A DNA stretch of 64,000 nucleotides, taken from positions 62,001 to 126,000 of the forward strand of contig NZ_JACHIK010000001.1 in NCBI RefSeq assembly GCF_014203155.1. Reading direction: 5' to 3'. The notes under the pieces were generated by a model. It made no database searches and had not been told where the DNA came from. It saw only the letters and a program-made list of their open reading frames with translations. A program made the translations under genes and the position numbers. The stretch is from Shinella fusca (GTDB lineage Bacteria > Pseudomonadota > Alphaproteobacteria > Rhizobiales > Rhizobiaceae). Positions 27,808-38,259 of the stretch are shown here, piece by piece; position 1 is the stretch's first letter; the number at the start of each line of letters is the position of its first letter.

Positions 27808-29418
27808 TCAGGAAAGCGCGGTATAGGCGAAGCGCGCAAAATCGGCGGGGACGGCGCGTCCGGTGATATCGAAGGCGAACATGCCGACGAAGGCGCCGGT
27901 GAAGGAGCCGTGCTCGCCCCGCCCGCCCTCGTCGGAGACGACGCCGGCATCCAGCACCGGGCCGATCGCCTGCCAGTCACCGGCTCCGGCCGGGCGCCAG
28001 AAGAAGCGGAGATCGTTGCCGCGCACCTCCGCCGCCAGCTCCAGCGGCCCCTCGCCCACGGCAACGCCGCTGCCGACGGGGAACGTCAGACTGCCGTCCG
28101 GGTAGTCGCCGGGGCAGGAGAGGATCGTCAGCACGCGGCCGAGCGTCTCGTGCATGGTGAGGCCGAGCGCGTGGAACTTGTAGCGGTTGTAGTAGTGGGT
28201 GAGTCCCGCCACCTGCTGGTAGACCTCCGGCGCGGCCTCGACCGTCGTTTCGGCACGAAAATCGTGGTGCTCCTGCCGGCGCGCCACCAGCGCCTGCTCG
28301 AACCAGCTTCCGATGCTCTCGCGCCCGAAGAGCCTCAGATGTCCCGGCCGGGCCGAAAGCGAGAAGATGCGCTCCGGCTCCGGCGTACGCAGCCATTGGA
28401 AATCGGCCGGCAGTTCCCCTTCGGAGAAAGCGCAGGAAACGCTTTGCGGCTTTTCGGCCGTCGCTGCACCGTCCGGCGCGGGAACCTCTACTTCCGGCAC
28501 GGGCGAGCCGTGCTCCAGATAGAGCCAGCCGTCGTCGCGCCAGATGCATTTCTGCAATGCCGTCTCGCGGCCCAGCGTGCAGCGGCGCTGCGGCGGCAGC
28601 GGGCGGCCGCAAAGATGGGTGTGATAGGCCTCACCCGCCGGCGTCTCGACATATTGCCCGTGCCCCGCCCGCTGGAGCGGCGCTTCGGGATGGTCCTTCG
28701 CGGTGATGAGATGGATGTCCGGATGTATCTCGTAGGGACCGTCGATCATGCGGGAGCGCGCCATGGTCACGACATGGTCGTAGCCCGTGCCGCCCTCGGC
28801 CGTGGTGAGATAGTACCAGCCGTTGCGGCGGAAGAGATGCGGCCCCTCCACCAGCCCCTGCCGGCTGCCGGCGAAGATATTCTTCACCGGGCCGACGAGG
28901 CGTTTTCCCTTCGCATCCCATTCCTGAAGCAGGATGCCGTCGAAGGCATTGTGCGCGGCGCCCGTGTGGTTCTCCGGCCGGTGGTTCCACTGCATGTTGA
29001 GGAACCATTTGCGCCCGTCCTCGTCATGGAAGAGCGAGGGGTCGAAGCCGGAGGAATTGACATAGACCGGATCGGACCACTCGCCGTCCACGGCGGGGGC
29101 CGTGACGATGTAGTTATGCGCATCCTTGAAGCTGCCGTCGAAGCGCTTGACGTCCGTATAGACTAGCCAGAACTGCCCGTCGGCATAGGAGAGACACGGC
29201 GCCCAGACGCCGCAGCTGTCCGGATTGCCGCGCATGTCGAGCTGGCTCTTTCGCTCCAGCGGCCGCCTGACCAGCCGCCAGTTCACGAGATCGCGCGAAT
29301 GGTGGATCTGCACGCCCGGATACCATTCGAAGGTGGAGGTGGCGATGTAATAGTCCTCGCCCACCCGGCAGATCGAGGGGTCCGGGTTGAAGCCCGGCAG
29401 GATCGGGTTGCGGATCAT
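27808..29418 (-). CDS. Glycoside hydrolase family 43 protein (beta-xylosidase/arabinofuranosidase-like)
   Basis: 536 residues from ATG 29418 behind GGGAGGA. Five-bladed propeller opening NPILPGFNPDPSICRVGEDYYIATSTFEWYPGVQIHHSRDL, with the general-base Asp in NPDPS, then SSGFDPSLFHDEDGRKW and a C-terminal beta-sandwich (about 340-536). No signal peptide, so it acts on imported oligosaccharides in the cytoplasm. It is the last gene of the leftward sugar operon. Xylosidase against arabinosidase cannot be settled by eye. Confidence 0.9.
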   Translation of the reverse strand: MIRNPILPGFNPDPSICRVGEDYYIATSTFEWYPGVQIHHSRDLVNWRLVRRPLERKSQLDMRGNPDSCGVWAPCLSYADGQFWLVYTDVKRFDGSFKDAHNYIVTAPAVDGEWSDPVYVNSSGFDPSLFHDEDGRKWFLNMQWNHRPENHTGAAHNAFDGILLQEWDAKGKRLVGPVKNIFAGSRQGLVEGPHLFRRNGWYYLTTAEGGTGYDHVVTMARSRMIDGPYEIHPDIHLITAKDHPEAPLQRAGHGQYVETPAGEAYHTHLCGRPLPPQRRCTLGRETALQKCIWRDDGWLYLEHGSPVPEVEVPAPDGAATAEKPQSVSCAFSEGELPADFQWLRTPEPERIFSLSARPGHLRLFGRESIGSWFEQALVARRQEHHDFRAETTVEAAPEVYQQVAGLTHYYNRYKFHALGLTMHETLGRVLTILSCPGDYPDGSLTFPVGSGVAVGEGPLELAAEVRGNDLRFFWRPAGAGDWQAIGPVLDAGVVSDEGGRGEHGSFTGAFVGMFAFDITGRAVPADFARFAYTALS

Positions 29419-29461
29419 CGGTTCCTCCCAAGAATGATGCACGTACGTCAGATGCGTATCG

Positions 29462-29493
29462 AAAAAAGCCGCCCGCGCCATCGCCCGGGCGGC
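29462..29493 (-). terminator. Stem-loop with T-run between the aldo-keto reductase and GH43 genes
   Basis: GCCGCCCG (29468-29475) pairs with CGGGCGGC (29486-29493); on the minus strand it is followed by six Ts (complement of 29462-29467). It would reduce readthrough from the operon into GH43, which then may have partial or separate expression. Confidence 0.65.
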
Positions 29494-29504
29494 ATGCACT
29501 CAAC

Positions 29505-30536
29505 TCAATCGAGCTCGGCGGAGCGCTTCCACAGGTTGATGTCCGCGCCTTCGCTGTAGCGGTCGATCTCGGCCAGCTCTTCCGCCGTGAAGTCCCGCTT
29601 TTCCAGCGCCTTGACGCAATCGACGATCTGCGCCGAGCGGCTGGCGCCGATCAGGGCGGAGGTGATGCGCCCGCCGCGCAGCACCCAGGAGATCGCCATC
29701 TGCGCCAGCGTCTGGCCGCGCTTCTCGGCGATCCCGTTGAGCTTGCGGATGTTGTCGATGATCTCCGGACGGATGAAGTCCTTCTTGAGGAAGTGGTTCA
29801 GCGCCGCGCGGCTGTCGCCGGGAATGCCGCCGAGATATTTTGCCGTCAGCATGCCCTGCGCCAGCGGCGAGAAGACGATGGAGCCGATGCCGAGCTCTTC
29901 CAGCGTATCGACGAGGCCGTCCGTCTCGATCCAGCGGTTGAGCATGGAATAGCTCGGCTGGTGGATGAGGCAGGGCGTGCCGAGGTCCTTCAGGATCGCC
30001 GCCGCCTCACGGGTGCGCTGAGAGTTGTAGGAGGAGATGCCGACATAGAGCGCGCGGCCGGAGCGCACGATATGGTCGAGCGCGGCGCAGGTCTCTTCCA
30101 GCGGCGTGTCCGGGTCGAAGCGGTGCGAATAGAAGATGTCGACATAGTCGAGGCCCATGCGCTTGAGGCTCTGGTCGCAGGAGGCGATCAGGTACTTGCG
30201 GCTGCCCCATTCGCCATAGGGCCCCTGCCACATGTTGTAGCCGGCCTTGGAGGAGATGATCAGCTCGTCGCGCAGGTCCCGGAAATCGGTGCGCAGGATC
30301 TCGCCGAAGGCGATCTCGGCCGAGCCGGGCGGCGGGCCGTAATTGTTGGCGAGGTCGAAATGGGTGATGCCGAGGTCGAAGGCCGTGCGGCACATGTCGA
30401 CCTTGCGCTCGTGCGGCGTGTCGTCGCCGAAATTGTGCCACAGCCCGAGCGAGATCGCCGGCAGCTTCAGGCCGGAGCGCCCCACGCGGTTATAGGTCAT
30501 CGTGTCGTAACGGTTTTCCGCCGGCTGCCAGGCCAT
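29505..30536 (-). CDS. Aldo-keto reductase, L-glyceraldehyde 3-phosphate reductase-like (YghZ type)
   Basis: 343 residues from ATG 30536, with GGAAG upstream. TIM barrel with catalytic Asp-Tyr in FDLANNYG, Lys in ISSKAGY and His in FYSHRFD, and the NADPH-binding end SALIGASRSAQIVD. The long loop GYNMWQGPYGEWGSRKYL is characteristic of the YghZ/Gpr subgroup. In this operon it may reduce a sugar-derived aldehyde; the substrate is not known. Confidence 0.88.
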   Translation of the reverse strand: MAWQPAENRYDTMTYNRVGRSGLKLPAISLGLWHNFGDDTPHERKVDMCRTAFDLGITHFDLANNYGPPPGSAEIAFGEILRTDFRDLRDELIISSKAGYNMWQGPYGEWGSRKYLIASCDQSLKRMGLDYVDIFYSHRFDPDTPLEETCAALDHIVRSGRALYVGISSYNSQRTREAAAILKDLGTPCLIHQPSYSMLNRWIETDGLVDTLEELGIGSIVFSPLAQGMLTAKYLGGIPGDSRAALNHFLKKDFIRPEIIDNIRKLNGIAEKRGQTLAQMAISWVLRGGRITSALIGASRSAQIVDCVKALEKRDFTAEELAEIDRYSEGADINLWKRSAELD

Positions 30537-30605
30537 AGTGTCTTCCTTTGCTGTATTCGGGTTGCGCCTGCATAGCGCTCTCATGCTGGTATTCACAAGG
30601 GGGAA

Positions 30606-30746
30606 TTGCCCCTCACCCTAACCCTCTCCCCGCAAGCGGGGAGAGGGGACTCGCCCCAGGCGATGTTCGAGATTCGGGAAACCGGCACGGTATATCCCTT
30701 CGCCCCGCTTGCGGGGAGAAGGTCGCGGCAGCGGGATGAGGGGCTT
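30606..30746. repeat. RIME-like mosaic repeat, copy 1
   Basis: Contains CCCCGCAAGCGGGGAGAGGGG and, 60 bases on, CCCCGCTTGCGGGGAGAAGG, framed by CCCCTCACCCTAACCC at the left and ATGAGGGGC at the right. The same pair recurs at 35174-35287. It fills the gap between two operon genes, as rhizobial intergenic mosaic elements often do. Confidence 0.75.
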
Positions 30747-30755
30747 TCCCTTCCC

Positions 30756-31889
30756 CTACCGAAGCAACGCCCGCGCCTCCTCGATGCCGAGCGCCGCCGG
30801 CTGGGTGCAGGTGGTCACGATATCCACGGCCCTGCCCTCCTCCGCCGAGCGCAGGATCGCCGTCAGGACGTCGATCGTGTGCAGCGAGCGGTCGAGCGAG
30901 CAGCGGTAGTCGCGGCCAGTGGTCACGGCCTCCATCATGTCGGCAAGGCCGATGCCGCGGTAGTTGGCCTGCGTGCCCCAGTCGAACTGGTAGTTGCGCG
31001 CCGTCAGCGGATGGTCCCAGACCTCGACTTCCTTCGGCTCCCGGTCGTTGCCGGCGACTTCCACCGTGCCGCCGAAGAAATTCGGGTCCGGCACGAAGAC
31101 GGCGCCCTCGGTGCCGTAAAGCTCCATGTTCTGGTGGCGGTGCGCCCAGACGTCCCAGCTCGCCATCAGCGCCACCTGCGCGCCGCTCGTAAATTCGAGA
31201 ATGGCGTGGATGTTCGTTGCAACGCTCACCGGCACGACCTCGCCCTGGCGCGGACCGTTGCCGATCACCCGCGCCTCGCGCGCCTTGTTGGCAAGCGCCA
31301 CGACGCGCTTCACCGGGCCGACGAGGTTGACGAGGTTGTTGACGTAATAGGGGCCCATGTCGAGGATCGGCCCGCCGCCGGGCGCGAAGAAGAAGTCCGG
31401 GTTCGGGTGCCAGCTCTCCATACCCGGCCCCAGCACATGGGCCGTGCCCGACATGATCTTGCCGACCCTGCCGCTGTCGATGAGGTGGCGCACGAACTGA
31501 TGCGCGCCGCCGAGATAGGTATCCGGCGCAGAGCCGACCTTGAGGCCTCTCGCGTCGGCGATGCGGCGCAGGTCCTCGCCCTGCTCCAGCGAGAGCACAA
31601 AGGGCTTTTCCGAATAGACGTGCTTGCCGGCTTCGAGCGCCTTCTTCGAGACCGGGTAATGCGCCTCCGGCACCGTCAGGTTGACCACCACGTCGACCGC
31701 CGGATTGGCGAGCAGCGCGTCGATCTCTTCGGCCGGGACGCCGAACTCCTCGGATCGCGCCTTGGAAGCCGCCGGGTTGATATCGGCGCAGGCAACCAGC
31801 TTCAGGTTCCTGAACATCGGGATCAGCTTGAAGTAAGCGCCCGAAATATTGCCGCAGCCGATGATGCCGACTCCGTATTCCTTGCTCAT
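30756..31889 (-). CDS. Gfo/Idh/MocA family oxidoreductase
   Basis: 377 residues. Rossmann NAD(P)-binding start GVGIIGCGNISGAYF at 6-20, the EKPF motif near residue 100 (VYSEKPFVLS) and a C-terminal alpha/beta domain with GGGPILDMGPYYV. Probably oxidises or epimerises a sugar released by the operon's glycosidases. Together with the adjacent isomerase it forms a common sugar-catabolic pair. The exact substrate is unknown. Confidence 0.9.
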   Translation of the reverse strand: MSKEYGVGIIGCGNISGAYFKLIPMFRNLKLVACADINPAASKARSEEFGVPAEEIDALLANPAVDVVVNLTVPEAHYPVSKKALEAGKHVYSEKPFVLSLEQGEDLRRIADARGLKVGSAPDTYLGGAHQFVRHLIDSGRVGKIMSGTAHVLGPGMESWHPNPDFFFAPGGGPILDMGPYYVNNLVNLVGPVKRVVALANKAREARVIGNGPRQGEVVPVSVATNIHAILEFTSGAQVALMASWDVWAHRHQNMELYGTEGAVFVPDPNFFGGTVEVAGNDREPKEVEVWDHPLTARNYQFDWGTQANYRGIGLADMMEAVTTGRDYRCSLDRSLHTIDVLTAILRSAEEGRAVDIVTTCTQPAALGIEEARALLR

Positions 31890-31901
31890 GACGGTCCGTC
31901 C

Positions 31902-32663
31902 TCAGAATGCCTTGATGGTTGCGATCGAGCGGGTGGCAAGCCGGGTGATGTCCTTCGGATTGTCGTGCTCGACGATGAAATGCCTGACGGGCGAGCCGGC
32001 GAGCGCCTTGGCGAGGTCGGCCCACGGCACGGTGCCGTGGCCGACATCGGCCCAGCCGTCCTCGTCGGCATTCTCGCCCTTCGGCGCGATGTCCTTGACA
32101 TGGACCGCGGTGATGCGGTCGCCGTATTTGGCGATCCACGCGAAGGGATCGGCCCCGCCGCGGATGATCCAGGCGATATCCGCCTCCCAGGCAAGGTCCG
32201 GCCCGCCGGCAAAGAGATGGTCGAGCGGCACCGTGCCGTCCGGCAGGGTGAAGAACTCGAAATCGTGGTTGTGCCAGCCGAAGGTGAGGCCCGCCGCGCG
32301 GATCGGCGCACCGGCCTTCTGGAGCCGTGCGCCGAAGGCATGCCAGCCGGCGCCGTCCGTCGGCCGGTCCTCCGGCATCAGATAGGGGCAATAGACGGCT
32401 TCGATACCGAGCGTGCGGCAGATGGCGATCACCCGCTCCGGCTCGCCCTCCAGCATGTCGAGGCCGAAATGGGCGGTGGGCATGGCAAGGCCGTTGCGGT
32501 CGAGATCGGCCTTCACGTCCGCGATGGCCGCGTCGTCGAGCGAGGCGTAGAGCGCGCCGTAGCCTTCCACCTGCTTGTAGCCGGCATCGGCGAGGATGCG
32601 GAATATGCCGGAAAAGGGCTGGAAATTGCGGGCGCTGTAGAGCTGGAAGCTGACTGTCTGCAT
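31902..32663 (-). CDS. Sugar phosphate isomerase/epimerase family protein
   Basis: 253 residues. AP-endonuclease-2-like TIM barrel (xylose-isomerase-like fold) with metal-ligand positions in FGWHNHDFEF, WEADIAWIIRGG, VHVKDI and FIVEHDNPKD. Directly upstream of and co-transcribed with the Gfo/Idh/MocA gene (12 bases apart). Likely isomerises the keto-sugar product of that dehydrogenase; inferred from pairing only. Confidence 0.88.
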   Translation of the reverse strand: MQTVSFQLYSARNFQPFSGIFRILADAGYKQVEGYGALYASLDDAAIADVKADLDRNGLAMPTAHFGLDMLEGEPERVIAICRTLGIEAVYCPYLMPEDRPTDGAGWHAFGARLQKAGAPIRAAGLTFGWHNHDFEFFTLPDGTVPLDHLFAGGPDLAWEADIAWIIRGGADPFAWIAKYGDRITAVHVKDIAPKGENADEDGWADVGHGTVPWADLAKALAGSPVRHFIVEHDNPKDITRLATRSIATIKAF

Positions 32664-32678
32664 GGATGTCTCCTCGTG

Positions 32679-35138
32679 CTATTCGGTGTCGGTCTGGCAG
32701 GAATGAAGGTCGAGCCAGCGGAATTTCGGAGCCGCCCCGCCTTGCGCGGGCGTGAAGGTGACGGTGCGGCGCGCGCCGGCCGTCAGGTCGAAGGCGTTGT
32801 CGGACCAGCGGCCGGGAACGTCCGCCTCCAGCATGACATGCAGCGCAAGGCCGCTCGCCGAGGCCGTGACGGCGAAGGCGCCGTCGCCGCGCGGCGCGGC
32901 ATCGAGGGCAAGGCCGGAGGGCTGGAGATCGAGCGCCTTGTAGTTGACCGAGACGTGGTGCCCCTCGCCCGTCATGCCGTTCGAGGCCTCGAAGGACCAG
33001 AAGAGCAGCGTGTCCTCCGGCAGGTCGGCGGCAAAGACGGAAAACAGCATCTCCGCCCTGTCCGGCCCGCAGACACCCTCGGCGCTGCGATAGAGCCGGC
33101 GCTCGCCGGAAAGCGAGACGAGCCGGGTGTCGAGCTTGACGCTGACGGGTTCGGCCGTGTCGTTGACGACGGAAAAGCCGATGGTCTCGCCGTCCTTCGA
33201 GGGGATGGCGGCAACGGCGACGGGTTGGAAGAAGCGGCGCACCATGTAGTGCATGGCCTTCCAGCTTCCGCCGTAGTCCAGGCTCGACCAGGAGGCGACG
33301 GGCCAGGTGTCGTTGAGCTGCCAGTAGAGCGTGCCCATGCAATGGGGCTTCAGCGAGCGCCAGTATTCGACGGCCGTGCGGATGGCGAGGCCTTGCTGGA
33401 TCTGGCTGAGATAGACGAAGCTCGCAAAATCCTTCGGGAAGCGGAAGTAGCGGAACATGGTGCCGGCGATGCGCTCGTTACCGCCGGCATTCTTCTGGTG
33501 GCTCTCCATGACGGGAGACGCGATGTTCATGTCCTTCCGTTCGGCGAAGGTCTCCATCACCGGCATGGAGGTGTAGGACTGGAAGCCGAATTCCGAGCAG
33601 AAGCGCGGGCGCACGGTGCGGTAATTGTCGAAGGACTTGTTCTCGTGCCAGACGGACCAGTAGTGCATATCGCCGGACCCGTCCGCATGCCAGGCGTCGC
33701 CGAAGTCGAGATAGCCGGAAGCGGGGCTGGAGGGCCACCAGATCGCGCCGGGCGCCGCCTTCTTCATCGCCACCTCGATGGTGCGGTTGAGGCGGTCGTA
33801 GGAGACGAGGTAGCGGTCGCGGTTCTCGCGGCTGACGTCGAACCAGGTCAGCGCGCCCACCAGCTCGTTGTCGCCGCACCACAGTACGATGGAGGGGTGC
33901 GAGGCGAGCCGCCGCACCTGATAGTCGACCTCGGCGGCGACATTGTCGAGGAAATCGACGGTCGAGGGATAGAGGTTGCAGGCGAACATGAAGTCCTGCC
34001 AGACCATCAGGCCGAGTTCGTCGCAGATATCGTAGAACCAGTCGGGCTCGTAGAAGCCGCCGCCCCACACGCGGATCATGTTCATGTTGGCGGCGGCGGC
34101 CGATTGCAAGAGGTCGCGCACGCCGGCGGGCGTGATGCGCGAGGGCAGCGCGTCGGCCGGAATCCAGTTGGCGCCGCGGCAGAAGATCTCGCGGCCGTTG
34201 ACCTTGAGCGCGAAGCGGCTGCCGGCCTCGTCCCTGTCGGTGATGAGTTCCACCTGCCTGAGGCCGACGCGGCGCACCACCGTCTCCGTCGGCGTCTCGA
34301 CGCGCACGGCATAGATCGCCTGCTCGCCGTGCCCCGCCGGCCACCAGAGCGCCGGCTTTTCGATGTGGAACATGTGGGTGAGCTGCGTTTCACCCGCATT
34401 GACGCCGACATCGAGCCGCACCCGCTCCTCGCCGAGCGCGAAATGCACCGGCAGGATGCCCGGCTCACCGGCATGGAAGGTGGCGGTGACATAGAGGTCG
34501 ACCGCGCCGTCGGCATGGTGGAACTGCCGGGTCGTCACATGCTCGATACGGGCGACCTCCAGCTTGCGCAGCACGATCCCGCCATAGATGCCGAGCGGGG
34601 CGATGGCGATGTTCCAGTCCCAGCCGAAATGGCATTGCGGCTTGCGCAGCATGTTGCCGTTCGGGATCGGCGAGTTGCCGGTGGACCAGGGAATGAAGAA
34701 GGGCTGGTCGGCCTGCCGCGCCGCGCCCGCCGCGATGGCGGAATGGATGACGACCTTCACCGTGTTCTCACCGGCCTTCAGCGCATCGGTGACGTCCGGC
34801 CGGTAGCGGCGGAAGCAATTGTCCGTGTCCTCGACGAGGACGCCGTTCACATAGACGGAGGCGACGGTGTCGATGCTGCCTATATCGAGATACCAGCCGC
34901 CCTCCAGCATTTCCGGCGCGAGGTCGAACGTGCGCTCGATCGCCCAGTCCCTCTCCGCCACCCATTGCACGTCCCGCTCGTTGCGGCCGGCATAGGGATC
35001 GGGAATGAGGCCGGCGGCGATGAGCGCGCTGTGCACGTCGCCCGGCACCGGCATGGGCGCGGTATGGGCGCCGTCCGTGCTGGTCAGCGTCCAGGTGCCG
35101 GAAAGGTCGATGGCGGTGGTGACGGAGGTCTGGGTCAT
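32679..35138 (-). CDS. Glycoside hydrolase family 2 protein, beta-mannosidase-like
   Basis: 819 residues with the full GH2 layout: jelly-roll start ([31 protein letters not shown]), immunoglobulin-like middle, TIM barrel with [14 protein letters not shown], acid/base Glu in [10 protein letters not shown] and nucleophile Glu in [10 protein letters not shown], then a beta-sandwich end. [10 protein letters not shown] and the WCGDNE form are typical of beta-mannosidases. No signal peptide. Suggests that the transporter imports beta-mannosides or mixed manno-oligosaccharides. Confidence 0.9.
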   Translation of the reverse strand: MTQTSVTTAIDLSGTWTLTSTDGAHTAPMPVPGDVHSALIAAGLIPDPYAGRNERDVQWVAERDWAIERTFDLAPEMLEGGWYLDIGSIDTVASVYVNGVLVEDTDNCFRRYRPDVTDALKAGENTVKVVIHSAIAAGAARQADQPFFIPWSTGNSPIPNGNMLRKPQCHFGWDWNIAIAPLGIYGGIVLRKLEVARIEHVTTRQFHHADGAVDLYVTATFHAGEPGILPVHFALGEERVRLDVGVNAGETQLTHMFHIEKPALWWPAGHGEQAIYAVRVETPTETVVRRVGLRQVELITDRDEAGSRFALKVNGREIFCRGANWIPADALPSRITPAGVRDLLQSAAAANMNMIRVWGGGFYEPDWFYDICDELGLMVWQDFMFACNLYPSTVDFLDNVAAEVDYQVRRLASHPSIVLWCGDNELVGALTWFDVSRENRDRYLVSYDRLNRTIEVAMKKAAPGAIWWPSSPASGYLDFGDAWHADGSGDMHYWSVWHENKSFDNYRTVRPRFCSEFGFQSYTSMPVMETFAERKDMNIASPVMESHQKNAGGNERIAGTMFRYFRFPKDFASFVYLSQIQQGLAIRTAVEYWRSLKPHCMGTLYWQLNDTWPVASWSSLDYGGSWKAMHYMVRRFFQPVAVAAIPSKDGETIGFSVVNDTAEPVSVKLDTRLVSLSGERRLYRSAEGVCGPDRAEMLFSVFAADLPEDTLLFWSFEASNGMTGEGHHVSVNYKALDLQPSGLALDAAPRGDGAFAVTASASGLALHVMLEADVPGRWSDNAFDLTAGARRTVTFTPAQGGAAPKFRWLDLHSCQTDTE

Positions 35139-35173
35139 GGCATCGTCTCTGAACTTCGTGGGCGGGGCGGATT

Positions 35174-35287
35174 GCCCCTCACCCTACCCCTCTCCCCGCA
35201 AGCGGGGAGAGGGAATGGCGACGTTTCCGCAAGTCTCCTTCTCCCCGCTTGCGGGGAGAAGGTGGCCGGCAGGCCGGATGAGGGGCA
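35174..35287. repeat. RIME-like mosaic repeat, copy 2
   Basis: Same two hairpins as at 30606-30746 (CCCCGCAAGCGGGGAGAGGG and CCCCGCTTGCGGGGAGAAGG) with the same flanks, placed between the GH2 and ABC ATPase genes. Shorter related sequence occurs at 40952-41000. Confidence 0.75.
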
Positions 35288-35292
35288 GCCCC

Positions 35293-36378
<1,086 letters not shown>

Positions 36379-36381
36379 GGC

Positions 36382-37290
36382 TTAACCCTTGACTGCGCCG
36401 GCGGCGATGCCGCGGACGAAGAGCCGTCCCGACACGAAGTAGACGATGAGCGGGACCGCGCCTGTCAGAAGCGTCGCGGCCATGTTGACGTTGTATTCCT
36501 TCACCCCCTGGACGGAGTTGACGATGTTGTTGAGCTGCACGGTCATCGGATAGGTATCCGGCCGGGTGAAGACGACGCCGAAGAGGAAGTCGTTCCAGAT
36601 GCCGGTGATCTGCAGGATCATCGCCACGACGAAGATCGGCATCGACATGGGCAGCATGATGCGGCCGTAGATCTGCCAGAACCCGGCGCCGTCGATGCGC
36701 GCGGCCTTGAACAGCTCCTCCGGCAGGGAGGCGAAATAGTTGCGGAAGAGCAGCGTCAGGATCGGCATGCCGAAGATCGTGTGCACGATGACGAGGCCGG
36801 TGAGCGTGCCGTAGATGCCCATTTCCCGGAGCACGATGACGATGGGGTAGATCATCACCTGGTAAGGAATGAAGGCGCCGACGATGAGGATGGTGAAGAA
36901 CACCTCCGCGCCCTTGAACCTCCAGTTGGCGAGCGCATAGCCGTTGACCGAGGCGACGAGGATCGAGATCAGCGTCGAGGGCACGGTGATGCGCACCGAA
37001 TTCCAGAAGCCGCGCGAAAGCCCGTCGCAGTTGAGGCCGGTGCAGGCGGTCGCCCAGGCCTTCGCCCAGGGCTCGAAGGTGATTTCCACCGGCGGCGAGA
37101 AGATGTTGCCGAGGCGGATTTCCGGCATGCCCTTCAGCGACGTGACGATCATCACGTAGAGCGGCAGCAGGTAATAGAGCGCGGCGACGAGCAGCGTGCC
37201 ATAGAGCACGATGTTGCGGCGGGAAAGGGCGCGGCGGGGCTTTGCGCCCCAGGGCTCGGCGCCGGATTTGAGGACGACGGGATCAGGCAC
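36382..37290 (-). CDS. Sugar ABC transporter permease (MalG type)
   Basis: 302 residues, six membrane segments (VLYGTLLVAALYYLLPLYVMI, FFTILIVGAFIPYQVMIYPIVIVL and others). The EAA loop is EELFKAARIDGAGFWQIYGRIMLP, which contacts the ATPase. Starts eight bases before the previous permease's stop (37283), so translation is coupled. Confidence 0.94.
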   Translation of the reverse strand: MPDPVVLKSGAEPWGAKPRRALSRRNIVLYGTLLVAALYYLLPLYVMIVTSLKGMPEIRLGNIFSPPVEITFEPWAKAWATACTGLNCDGLSRGFWNSVRITVPSTLISILVASVNGYALANWRFKGAEVFFTILIVGAFIPYQVMIYPIVIVLREMGIYGTLTGLVIVHTIFGMPILTLLFRNYFASLPEELFKAARIDGAGFWQIYGRIMLPMSMPIFVVAMILQITGIWNDFLFGVVFTRPDTYPMTVQLNNIVNSVQGVKEYNVNMAATLLTGAVPLIVYFVSGRLFVRGIAAGAVKG

Positions 37291-38185
37291 GCTTGCGTCC
37301 TCCGAATTCGAGATAGGCCCACGGAACGATGATGATGGCGACGGTGACGAGCATCATGGTCGAGGCGGCAAAGCCCTGGCCGAGATTCTGCGCGAGGAAC
37401 ATGTAGTCGTAGACATATTTCGCCGGCACTTCGGACGAGATGCCCGGCCCGCCGCTCGTCTGCGCCACCACGAGGTCGTAGACCTTGACGATGCCGCTCG
37501 CGATGATGACGAGCGTGGTGATGAAGACGGGGCGCATCATGGGGATGACGATGAAGAGATAGGTCCGCCACATCGGGATGCCGTCGACGCGCGCGGCCTT
37601 CCAGATATCCTCGTCGATGCCGCGCAGGCCCGCCAGCAGCAGGCACATGACGAGGCCCGTACCCTGCCAGAGCCCGGCGATCAGCACGCCGTAGATGACG
37701 ATCTTCGAATTGTAGAGCGGGTCGAAGGCAAAACTCTCCCAGCCGAGCGCGCGCACGACGGACTGCACGCCGAATTCCGGGTTCAGGATCCATTGCCAGA
37801 CGAGGCCGGTGACGATGAAGGAGAGCGCGAAAGGATAGAGGAAGATCGTGCGGAACGTGTTCTCGAAGCGGATTTTCTGGTCCATAAGCGCCGCCAGCAC
37901 GAAGCCGATCACCAGGCTGAACACCAGCGTGAAGAGGCCGTAGATGGCGAGGTTCTCGATCGAGACGATCCAGCGCGGCGCGGCCCACAGCCGCTCGTAC
38001 TGGTCGAAACCGACGAACTTCGCCCGCGGCAGCAGCTTGGAATTGGTGAACGAATAGACGACCGTCCAGATCGTGCCGCCGAGGAAGATGACGACGGCGG
38101 TCAGGATCATGGGGATCGAGGCAATCTTGGCATTGAGATTGCGCAGCAATTGGCTGGGGCGCCCGGCATGTGGCTGGCCCGTCAT
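37283..38185 (-). CDS. Sugar ABC transporter permease (MalF type)
   Basis: 300 residues, six membrane segments (MILTAVVIFLGGTIWTVVYSF, LFTLVFSLVIGFVLAALM and others). EAA loop EDIWKAARVDGIPMWRTYLFIVIPMM. Preceded by GGAGTGA before ATG 38185. Forms the channel with the MalG-type partner. Confidence 0.94.
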   Translation of the reverse strand: MTGQPHAGRPSQLLRNLNAKIASIPMILTAVVIFLGGTIWTVVYSFTNSKLLPRAKFVGFDQYERLWAAPRWIVSIENLAIYGLFTLVFSLVIGFVLAALMDQKIRFENTFRTIFLYPFALSFIVTGLVWQWILNPEFGVQSVVRALGWESFAFDPLYNSKIVIYGVLIAGLWQGTGLVMCLLLAGLRGIDEDIWKAARVDGIPMWRTYLFIVIPMMRPVFITTLVIIASGIVKVYDLVVAQTSGGPGISSEVPAKYVYDYMFLAQNLGQGFAASTMMLVTVAIIIVPWAYLEFGGRKRA

Positions 38186-38216
38186 GGGTCACTCCTTCCT
38201 GGTCTCGAGCGGAAGC

Positions 38217-38259
38217 ACCGGCGCCCTCTTACGGGCGCCGGTACCGGCCGATGGCCGGT
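38217..38259 (-). terminator. Tandem stem-loops between the binding protein and permease genes
   Basis: ACCGGCGCCC/GGGCGCCGGT (38217-38226 with 38233-38242) is followed by ACCGGCC/GGCCGGT (38243-38249 with 38253-38259), the second touching the stop codon. There is no T-run. Such hairpins after a binding-protein gene usually block 3' decay and partly stop transcription, so the binding protein is made in excess. Confidence 0.6.
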